Assembly: GCF_014851395.1 (NCBI RefSeq)
Contig: NW_024040707.1
Coordinates: forward strand, 10,948,187-11,012,186
Length of the DNA: 64,000 nt
DNA from: Micropterus salmoides
Lineage: Eukaryota; Chordata; Actinopteri; Centrarchiformes; Centrarchidae
Direction of reading: 5' to 3'
A program made the position numbers and the translations under genes. Under the pieces are notes generated by a model. It was given only the letters and a program-made list of their open reading frames with translations. It was not told the DNA's origin and did not search any database. Below are positions 27,101-39,100 of the stretch, in pieces; within the stretch, counting starts at the first letter, position 1, and every line of letters starts with the position of its first letter.

Positions 27101-30100
27101 AGTAACACATTCAGTAAACAGTGCTACTTTCTGTAGTGTTTTGTTCGGAAATACAGTTTTCTGTTACAGGAAAAAATAAACAATGTGAAATCCTTACCTT
27201 GACAATCTGTCATGCTGAAAAACAAAGAACAAAACCATGTTAGTTTGATCACTCAGGCCCACAGCATGGGAACAACACAGCGTAAAAAAATGTTCTGTCG
27301 TGGTTAGATCCAGATTTATTTGTTTGATAAAACCAAACAGAGGCTTGGCAGGGAAATATTTTCCATTTTGAGACAACAGAGAACAAATCAAAGCAGTGAA
27401 TAATCACAGTGTGATCAGGGGCCTGAATTCCCAGAGGGAAGACACGCATGCAGAAGTGAAATATAATTCACCCCAACAGTGCACTGACATGGTTCACACG
27501 GGTCAAACCTCCCCGGTGAGCCCGGTTAATCTTTTAGAACAGGCGGCGGCCATGCAAATGCCTGCAGTGTAAAGATCGACATCATGACATCAGAAGCTAA
27601 GTATCTGCTGTGTGACGGGTTGACGTCTGACCTCAGACAACAGACCGACAGCAGACTGTCCTGTTTTTGCTATGACTAGTCCAGTGTACATGGCTGCTAA
27701 GTTGCCTCTTGTGATCACAGTTTGTTTTACATTTTAACCAAGGAGTCTGGCTATTGTGCTACATTTAGAGTGGTTGCATATGTATTTTTTTCTCTAGCTG
27801 AATTCCACTCACGTCTGTGTTTTCAGAAGTCATGTGCCTATAATTATACTGTAATTAGCACAGAACTGGTGAGTGCAGTTTGTGTTTTCTGTCTCCCTGT
27901 ACTGATGTACATGTCTACATTGTATATGCCGTGTACACAGATATCCCATATCAGTATTTGTATCTTGCCAGACCTGTTACTTCGCTGAACATTCCTGAAT
28001 AAATAGATAACTCACTGCCATCAGCTGATGGATTGTGCCACATGAGAAGATGAAAGTATTTACTGTCAGTCAGAGACTGGAACAGAGAGACAGAGAGGGA
28101 GAGACAGGATGCGGTAAAATGAGGCCAGACTGATCCATGATGTCTTTGCAATATTTGATGCAGTCTCGTAAACTTAACTCCTAAATTCAAACATTGGGAG
28201 TAGTACTCTTGCTAGGGAAAGAAGGCTTTAAACACCTCTGTTTAAAAGTGCTTTGCAATAAACGTATTGTGTGGTGGTCCAAGCTGTTGGAGACACGAAG
28301 CAGATGTAAGACTGCATTAAAAGTGTATGCTTTATAGGAGGACACTTTATGTCAAAAGGAATGGAGTGCACAGTTATTCCTGCGCTCACAACTGGGGAGT
28401 TGGGAGATATTTCATGCAGCGTCAAAGGAGCTATTCCTCAGCATGTGTTTACATAACTGAACCAGCGCTGCCTGTCCTTATGTGGTCATGTGCTTAAGCA
28501 GAGCCATCCAGGAAAAAACAGACCTCTATGACCTCAGATGAAAAAGGGCCGAGGATGGAGCCAAGAAGAGCTCTCACTCACACCGATCTCTCTTCGTGCA
28601 GTGCTGGGGAGATTCCTCGATCAGATTTTGTGCACACTCATTAATCAACTGGGATGATTGGCCCCCTGGTTTAAGAATAAATTATCATGAAGTCTGCTCT
28701 TGGGGATATGAATTGTTACACAGTCCTTCTGCAAACTCTTTCAAGATTATAAGTTCCTGTATGCAAACCTATTTCACACTAAAGGATTAGCAAATTGGTG
28801 AAATTAGTTTTTTTAAAGCTTAATTCTTGGGTGAGCAAAGTGGGGTTTATAAGACCAGAATCTAGAAAAAAGTAAAAGAGAGAATGTTTTTTTGTATGTA
28901 TATGAGCATCAAGAAACTTTTTGCAAAATTGAGCCAAAGCTAGGAACTGAATCATAACTGAAATTCTACTTCTGATAGCAGCTGCAACAATGTGATTCCC
29001 TTGTTAGGAAAAACAGAGGAAGTCAGAAGTGGCGCATGTAGCTCATCAAACTTGGCGAGGCCGAGCAGATACAGGAGGAGACAATCAACTGGAGGGAGAA
29101 AAACAACTTGGTCTCAGACTGATGGATACAGCCTCTAAACGGGTGCATGCTTGGACCGTGGGCGCTAAGTAAATACAACTGCCACAAGCCACAAGTCTTA
29201 TGGCTTGTCAAAACCAACATCATACACACGTGGGCGGCTCGCTGCTACGGTGCATTAATGATAATGTTATGTTAACAGCATTTCACAAGAGCCACTACAA
29301 TCCTCATCATCACCCTCGCTCTCGCCCTTTTTCACCTCTTCCCCTCATAGCTTCACTCCTTCAGAGCTGACTGGATTTTGCAGTAGGAAAATCTGAGCTA
29401 CAAACATACACTCTCTTCACCCCCACTACTGGAACTGACACAGCACACACAACCATAAAAAGAAGTTTCTTCCACATTCACTCACCTTTTCTAACTTCTG
29501 CCACTCTACTATTAACTCTTCACAGTACTGTCTGGCCACTGTGAGCATCTTTTTCTCTTTCAAGAAGACTGACCCAAAATGCCTCACATCCAGTGGTACT
29601 TATAGTAAAAGTACTGATACCATAATGTAGAAATACTCCATTAAATGTCTTGTACACTTAAGGAAAATTACAGACCAGTATTACCAGCAAAATGTACTTA
29701 AAATGTCAAAAATACATTGCTCCTGTTATTGATTTATATTTTTTAGAATGTTAATACTGATGCATCAATGCATAAGAGGTATTTTTCTGTCCTAGCTAGT
29801 CAAAGTGGAGCTTGTTTTAATTACTTTATTTACAGTTAGTTTAGTCCAGTGGTTCCCACCCAAGGGGTCAGGCCCCTCCAAAGACAGGTCACAAGAATAT
29901 CTGGGTGGCCGTGATATAATTGATGGGGGGACAGATTTCTTTGGTGGAACTGCTGAAAACTCCACTAATATAATCTTTAATTATGTGTTGTGTTTCATAA
30001 GCTTATCAACTGTTGATGTGAAACGTAATAGGTAACTGTTAATAAGTATAGTGGAGTAAAAAGTATAATATTTCCCTCTAGAATGTTTTGGAGTACAAAA

Positions 30101-33100
30101 CAGTACAAAAGTAGCATAAAATGAAAATACTCAAGTATAGTAAAAGTAGCTCAAATATACAGTACTTCAGTCAATTTACTTAGTTACTTTCCACCACTAT
30201 GAACATCTACAGTATAATGAGTGTCATCCACTAATGCAAATGTGTTCCTGATTACACTTTTTCCTGTTGCTCAAAGCTGTAACACACACTGTATTTTACC
30301 AAAGAGGACCAGGTTTTCATCAAAATATTGCGGCAAGTGCTAAAAATACTGCATCAGCCTAATTCCACCCCCAACCCCTCTGCATTGCGTTTTCTCCCCT
30401 ATGAAAACTCAAATCAGGTTGACATCATGGAAGACAAATGCCTGAGCTTCACCATGGATACATCTCTCCGTGATGTATCCACACATCTTGCAAAAAGAGC
30501 AGGGAAAGGACAGCATCCACTGGTAGTATCCACTGCTAGCAACTGCACCATAATCAGAGTGTCTGTAGTGTCTAAAAACATAGGACCATGTGGATCTCCA
30601 TATTTTTTCTGTGCCTTTAAATGTGGCTGTCACACAGAGTACAGCTCAGTCTGCTCTGATATAAACACAACACTCAAACAACGCCCATGAGAATAAGCCA
30701 CTTAGACAGAAAAAAATAACAGGAAATTACAGAGAGAATGTTTCAATCCAAAAGTTTTTTCCAGAAAGTGTGGTCAGACTCTCAGTACTCACCTCTCTTT
30801 CACGGGTCATCAAATAATCTGAGATGATGAGTGATTCACAAGTTATTTGATCATTTTAATAAAATCATTTAATGAACAGTGGTTGATTATTCATGAAAAT
30901 GCATGTACTTATGTTGAATTTTTTAGGAAAAAACTCATAGCCTTGCTCACAAAGGCCCATGTGCCATGACATAAATGTTTTACTAGGGCTGCTATTAAAA
31001 ATGATTTCCATTATCCATTAATCTGCCAATTATTTTCTAGATTAACTGTTTTGTCTAAAGAGCGTCTCCAAGAAGACAAAGAAATGACCAGTATAGTTTC
31101 CAAGTTCAAGGTGACATCTTTAAACTCCTTGTTTCATCAAAAAAAACGTCAAGACCCCCACAATATTTAGTTTCCTATCATATGTGACAAAGAAACTGAA
31201 ATCAAGGAAAATTCTGTATTTCTTCTTTAAAAATTACTACAATAATGAAGATATTATTGAAATAACTACTAATTCATTTTCTGTCTATTAACTCACTGAT
31301 TCATTGTTTCAGCTCTACTTTACACAGAGCATGTGCTGTCATTTATTTAGACATCTTATTAATCTGGTTTATGGACCAATTAGTAACACCTACAGGAAAT
31401 AAGGTGCTTTGAAAACTTGATAGTGAGTAAATAAACTAAGAGCATACAACATTATATATATTCTTAGTTTATAATAGCAATAATTTTAAATGCTCCATGG
31501 AAATAGATTATACATACAGAGACATGAAATTAGACACATCTACCCTGTTAAGTTCTAAAAGGTGATTGATTGATCTAAAAGGTGTATTTCTCTAGAAGAA
31601 AAGTTTCTGTTCTTACTCTGTAGTTTTTGTCTGTTGGTGATGGAGAGGACGGTGGAGAATCTGTCAGTGACTTCCTGGTGCGAGTCAGGTCCTTGGTGCG
31701 CGGGTAGTAGCTTGACATTGCCTTCCTCTTCCCTGGATTTGTCAGGTCAACTTCTACTGTAACATTCACCGAGGCCACCACCAGATAACAGCTGCACAGA
31801 CGCACAGATTCCCTCAAACAACAGTGACGCAGATGCCCATGACTGTGCTCCCGGGGAATCCTCAGCAACAACAGGTGTGTGAGTGTATGCGTCTGTCTCA
31901 GTCCAGCTTCACACTCCCGGGAACTGGAGAGAGCTGCAGCTAAGTTTGTAAGGATTTCAGATGTGTGGTCACGCCTCCTTCAAAGCTCACACAGTGAAGC
32001 AATAATCAGACCAAAAACGCAAAGGACAGCAAAACTAAATAATCTCTGTTGATTAGAAAAGCAGACAAATAACTCACTTATTCACTAATAAAGTAAACAA
32101 ATTATAATCCCTTGTTTCCGCTCTGTTTACACTGAGGTTTTTGCTGAAATCTGAAAATGTCCAAACGGAGGCAACCAAAAGAGAAAAGTTTGTTCCCAAT
32201 GCTGCCTCTGCCTGTGTTTCCCAAAGTTATACACACACTCTCTCTCCATCTCCCTCCCTCCCTACCTTGCTTTCTCTCTCTCCTTCTCCTTTCACTGCTC
32301 GGTCGCCCTCCCAGTCCCTCCACCCCTCCTACCCCCACCGCACCCCCTGCTTCTCCCTGCTGTCTCCAGCTTTGGCAGCCTGCCAGAGGCTCTGCTATGG
32401 CAGGACTCGGCACTGAGGGCTAAAATTGTCCACTGATGTGGATGGGGATGAGGGGAGGTGGAACACAATGTCTAAGCAGGGGTGTACAGCAGTTTGTATC
32501 CTGGAAGGTCAGCACACAATTTTACCTAAGGAGCCATCAACAACGGTGAAGTGTCAAGTAATTCTGTACACCCTACAGTGTGATGGAGGGGAGATGCTGT
32601 TAGTGTGAGTGCTACATAGTGTTAACATGGAGCACTTGTGCCATGTTTCCTCTTACTAAACTATGTTTAATCTATTTCACATTTTAGCCCTGCATGATTA
32701 GCAAAAGCATTGGTGATTTTGTCCTTCAGGTCTGGTGTCTTTTATGGCTCATCTTGTGGCCTCATGAGGTTTTATGAAAATATAACATTTTTGTTCCATC
32801 TTTCTTTAAAGTCACCATCTTACTAAGTAAGGGAGTAGTTTGGGGAATGCGCTTATTTGTTTTCTTGCCTAGAGTTAGATGAGGACATGGAAACGGGCAA
32901 ACAGCTAGTCGGTGCAAAGGTAATAAAATCCGCCTTCTAGTACCTCTAAAGCTCACTAATTAGCATGTTGTATCTTTCCTGTTATCCATACAAAAACCGA
33001 ATTGTAAAAACAACAACTTGGGGTTTTACTGATTGATGTCACTGCCCCCGGGCCAAGGTATAGCATCGCACATACAGTAATCCTAGTAACTGCAACATGT

Positions 33101-36100
33101 TGTTTCTATGGTTCTGTTTTTGTACAAATTTAACAAACAAGATATAATGTGTTAATTTTTGAGCTTTAGAAGTGCTGGTAGTCAGATTTTGCTACCTTTG
33201 GACAGAGGCAGGTGCTAGCTGTTTCCCCCCTGTTTCTAGTCTTTGTGCTAAGCTAAGCTAATTGGCTGCTGGCTGTAACTTCATAATTACCGTACAGATA
33301 TAAGAGAGTGGTACCAGTTTTCTGTTCTAACTCTCAACAAGAAAGTGAATATATATCCCAAAATGTCTAACTGTTTCTTTAGAAAAACTCTGCAACACCC
33401 CCCTTACTTTCTTCCCATAGAGTCAGCACAAGCCGGCTCATGCTATCTTCCTTTTATAGTGAGGTTCGCAGCACCTTGCTGTTCCCAAACTCCCTCAGCC
33501 TTTCTCAGAGCAAATAGATAGAAGGAAAGATGGGAGTGAAAGGAATTAAACAAAAACACAGAAGGAGAAAAAAACAGAAAGATGGAGAGAATATGAAAGA
33601 GAAAGAAAATTTAAGTGAGAAAGACTTTGTTTAACAAAAACACTGTGCTGAAATGATGTGGCTTTCGGTTTAGTGCTAGTGTACAACAAACCACACATAA
33701 ACATAAATGTGCTAATTTACCCCCAAGTATCCTTAAGTTGCCTCTTAAGCTCTTCTTAAAAGGCTAATGTTCATGGCCTTGGTTCCTAAACTATTCTGTA
33801 CTGTATCAGTGATACACTGTGTGGGCTTTTGTGCCAGAGAATTTGAGATAAAAGTAAGTTCCGAAAACTGAAATCTGCAACAGTAACCTTCTTGTATACA
33901 GTATATTTGTAATACACGTTCTTCTTCAGAGACCATCCGTAGAGACTACACCTTGGTGGCACTGTTGAGTTTTATTAAGAGTTGATCCCAGCTGAAGATC
34001 CCCTAGTCTGATCCTCACTCTCAGTTTCAGGACATTCCATTTGGGATATTATTTTCATTCGTTTCATGAATACAGAAAATGAGCCAGAGTTTATTTCATT
34101 TTTGGAGTGAACGTTGAAGAGCAGGATGTCCTACAAGGAGGATCTAATTACTGGATCCCATCCAGTATAAAGTGGTACTGTAGTAAAAACAAATGGCTGC
34201 ATAGGTAGCCTTGCTTGCTCTGTCTCTGTTTATTCCCTCTCTTATAAATACCACCATCACCAACAATCTTAAATGTAGCAGAATCTCTTAGCTGACTTGC
34301 CTTACACCTGTCTTTCTCTCTGTTGCTGAAAATCAATGTGGAAAATCTGCTCTGATCATCATGGAGTCATGCAGGGGTCGGCTCTGGCAATGGGCCGCCT
34401 GTCATGCTTCTGATGAAACCTCACAGCTCGGTATGATTATTACAGACAGATATAGTCCTCTCAGTAATGCGTCGAGACTCTCGTGTTACCAACAGCTCTC
34501 TGTTTCAGATTCCACCATGGGGGACAGCTGAACGCCTGACCTGGAGTCAGCTCACAGGAAAGAACTGAACATTCATACTGTATAATCTTGCAAAAGTCAC
34601 CCTTCACTGCCTTATCATCCCTGTGTCGCCTCTCCTTCCCATTCACTGGTATCTATTTTTAAATTCTTTTTAGAAACACGGAGAAATAGAATATTTTCAC
34701 TGAAACTCAAGTGATTTTCCAGGTTGCTCCAAGTAAGAGGAACTGCTGATGAGCTATGGGGTCAGGGGTTTTTTCACATGCAGCACGCAGGTGGAGGGAG
34801 CACACATAACAGTTTAGAGGGTGAAAGAGAAGGGAAAGTCAATCCCTCTGAATCCAAGGCAAAGACTAAGCAGAGAGAGTCTCAGTGTTGCCCAATATGG
34901 TATGGAATGCTGAGACACCTCAGCCATGTGATGCGAAGGAGCAAAGCGACTTACAGGGAGGGTGGGGGGTGGTCCTCCTGGACTGTCTTTCTATGAGACT
35001 GTACTTCTAGTTAAAAGAATCTCCGAACACATGCTTCATGTCTGCAACTGTGGATTACGGTACATCTCAAAATATTGCATCAGAGATCAGAGCTTAGCTG
35101 CCTTTGAAGCATACTTAGTTTTCGGATGAGGGAGAAACAGGATGTGAATATGAAACAATGGCGCTAATGAATATTGTACAATGAAATCACTGTGGCATAA
35201 GATTCTCAGTATGTCATGAACAAATCTAAACTTCACACATTCACAATATATCTCAATGTATTAGAATGTAGTGTGTATCAAGTGAACTGTAAACACTCAA
35301 TTCTCCTTGATAAAACGAGGCATGAAAAAATAAAGTTTGAAAATATTTTGGCTCCATCTAGTGGTACTTAGGGAAAACAACAGGAAAATAATGGCCATCA
35401 GCCAGAGGAGCTCAGATCACCCTTTTTTACCTCTGCATTGTTGTAGTGTGAACCTTCGACATCACAGCAGTGTCGTCTCTGCTGCTGCTTTGTAGCAAAG
35501 GTGAGCTGCGCTGCATCTTCAACAGGGTTCTGATTTTCATCTCTCCACCATCTCTCACCAACTGCACACATAAAGTAAGTTTTTCTATTGTACTTGTCCA
35601 TTAATCACTGCTCACAATTATCCCCTTGATACTAACGACTTTTCATATAATTTAGAAGGCACACAGAAACACAAAAGAGAAAATTCTGCATTATATTTCT
35701 TTTGGCATATCAGCCAACAAGCCGTGAAAAATTATTAAATACCAATGATTTCCACCTGTGATTGTGTGTTGATTGGTGTTTTTACACAGCACTGCCCCTC
35801 ACAAATTTCTCCCAAAGTCTATTATGATTTCAATCACTTTGCTCCTAAAAGGTCTAACAGCTAGTTAGACCTCTCTAGTTTCTAATTGATCATAAATCAT
35901 GTAACTATGTCGGAAAAAATCCTATTTTTTGTCTGTGAAGAACTTTTTGGCAAACACAAAGAATACATTCTGTACACATATAGCTCATTTAACATTTAAA
36001 ACATGAATTATTTAGTTATTTTGTGTAATAAGAATGCTTAATGGTCATTTCTGTATTTTGTCACTTTCATCAATGCGCAGGGTTACCACAGGGTTAATAC

Positions 36101-39100
36101 TTCACTTCATATTGGGTTTTAATTAGGTCAGATGAAAAGAAAATCAGAAATATTTGAAAATATCGTGATCATACAGCAGTGTCAGTGAGACCCCAAATAA
36201 TAAGGGAGTAAAGCCAATGTCAATAAGACACACACACACAAACAAACAAAATCCCTTAATATTTTTCTGACCTCTGAAGGAGTTGTTGTAAGGGAGCCCA
36301 CAGGATCCAGCAATAGACGAATATGAAAGGTTTGGTATCGGACATTCAGTGACAGTTGCTAACCTGGGTTCAATGTTCCCCTGCTGTACATGAATAAGAG
36401 AAAAAAAGAAATTACAGTACATCACAAACATCCTCCCAAGTTAAAAACAATCCACTTCAGCAGCAGAAAGCCTAAACTGATTTCTCAAGCTAACCTCGTC
36501 CATTTTGCTCCATTTCGAATTGATGTCTGAGTTTTCCGTGGACTCTGTCAGGCCGATTTTGACTCTCCTGTCATCTGTCAGGCTTTTCCTAAGACAGGAC
36601 CTATCATCCACAGTGCTTCCTTCCTCTGTCTGCCTGTCTTGAGGAGACAGGCAGCTGGTCTTCTGAGCCTCTTTCAGGTCTGTCAGAGTCACACCCTGCA
36701 GGACATTCATACACCTTCATATCTGTCAACAGTTAAACTCAATCCAATAAAACGTAAACCTCTGTAAGCCCTTTGTTCTTTACCTGTGTTGACCTGCGGG
36801 TCTGCCTGGCATGACGAGACTTTGCTTTCCTCTGAGACTCCGCTTCTTCATCCCTGACCGGGGTCAGATATAACCTGGGTCAGTAAAAAAAAACAAAAAA
36901 TTGATTTGAAGCAATAAGGCTACAAAAGGGTAACATCACAGACATGTAAACAGAGTTCATGTAAACCATTCAAGGACAGAAAACAACGTACAATTTTTGA
37001 TTAGGGCAAATACTGCAGACAGAAACTTTTAAAAACACAGTTCAAAAACCCAGAACACTTTTAAAATCCCAGGTTACACAGTTCTTTATCAAAATAAGTG
37101 ATCATGAAATCAAATGAAATGGGTGAAATTATAGGCAACAACAGATGTTAATTGGAACCAAATAATATAAGTTAACATTGTATACTGTAGTTAATGCTCC
37201 AAAAAGGAGTAAAGTAGCATAGATTTGATCAGTTGTAAATGCTTTCTACCAGCCAGACTCAGTTTTCAACATTTTGGCTTTCAGACATAAAGAAAGAACT
37301 TTCAGTGTACAATTATTTATCTGCTGTTATAATTTCAGGTGGGAGTGGAATAAATGCAGAGGCTCTATTTGACTATTTTAAAATAGCACAAAAAAAGTTT
37401 GGTTACGTGATGCAGATTTGCATGAAACTGTTTTGAAAGCTGTTTTTAGGTGTGGATAGCATGGCTGGATGAAGTTGTTAGGCCCCGGGTAAAAATTTGT
37501 TGTTGGGCCCCTATTGATTCTGGACCTCTCTGCCTGCAAACCCTTTTTCCCAGATACCCAGAGACCAACCATTGCTGCTGTCCTGCAATAACACTGCCTG
37601 CCCCTGCCTGTGTCTCAATTTGTGGTAATATTGATTTCACAAAACTTTATCCCTGTAATGCCAAGTGTATCATATATGATGCACGAGTTTTAGAGATCTC
37701 TACATCATCAGTGTGACAATTATTTCCCAAAAAACCCTGATACAATCAGATATGCAATGAACGGATAATCCACCAGGTGGCCGAAATTCGTCCACCATAG
37801 GTTCTGAGACAGCCAAAATGGAGGTTGTCATTTGGTGACCTTACAGGTGGTTTTGCTAGGAAACTTTTGCCAATTTTGAAGGAGTTATAGTAAAATCGTG
37901 TTGAAAATGTGTGTATCAAATTAGATACAACAGGTATATAAGTTAATGTATACATCTGTAAATCATAGTTTTATTGCATATCCTTCATTATGCATTACAT
38001 TAAGCTACATTCACTATTTTAATAATTTACGTAAACTAATTAAAGGCATAATTAGGTATATTTAGAGCAGAAATTGAGTTTTTGAGTTTGAGTTGAAGTT
38101 TTCTAGCCTGTACTGTATTTCCCTGCTGTAATAAGATGCTAAATGTCTAATTGGATGTTTCCAAGACTCACTTCATAATAATTGTCTTTTTGTCATTGAT
38201 TTTAAATAAAAATTGACCAATTCAGAGAAGAAATACACAGTAATTTGTGTTTGATTTGTATTTTTTAAATGGGAAAAAAGTACAGCATTGAAGATATCCT
38301 GATTATGGATGGCAATTCAAGTGACATTGAGCAGTTAGGGGAAGATTATGATGCTGATGATGATAAAAGGCTCGAGGCATATTGTGTTCTGCATTATTTT
38401 ATGTTGTTTTAAAAAAAACATGATGAGGGCAAAATATTGCAATAAATTACGAATGTATCAAATACAAAACAAAACCCATACATACGAAGAGCTATTCAAT
38501 TTTTTTACTTTTTTAAAATTTGGCATTAGGTATAATTACCACTCCATATTCAAAAAAATTTAATTTTCTGACAATTGTGTGATGGTTCAGGCTTAAGGAA
38601 TATGCACCATTGAAGCACAATATAAACTAAAATAATAAAGGTCTCAAAACCAGGTTTTGACATGGAGTCTCTCTACACGACAGGGCCATAAAATTAAGCA
38701 ATAATGCAGGACCCTTTTAAAATCAGTATTGTATATTTTATATTTAGTAATCCAAATGTTGCTGTTTACAAGTTTTGGTTCCTCTCATTTTATTTGACAA
38801 CCACTTTTATCCTCTAGATTCTGTGTTAAGATCCGACATATCCCTGACAGTGCAGAAAGAAACATTTTAGCCAGGGTGGGAAGAGTGCCACATCGTATAT
38901 GTATAGTGAAAATACATGCAACATACCTTTTAATAGCACATTGATTAAATTATGAATTGAAACAAAAATACTTTTGTTGTTTTGACAATTGTATGTATTA
39001 AAATGAAAATATTTCTAATAATAAATTCAAGAGCATTTCAAAAAGCCACATCTTTCAAACGTCCTGCTGTGTATCTTTAATTGCGACCCAAAGCTGCATC

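Noticed and set aside
30328..30690. 120-aa ORF in a ppp1r12b intron
   Set aside because: No domain, no matching splice phase, and it lies on the opposite strand to the gene; likely chance.
32141..32423. Overlapping Ser/Pro/Leu-rich plus-strand ORFs
   Set aside because: Products of a CT-rich tract upstream of the small-isoform start; opposite strand and low complexity.
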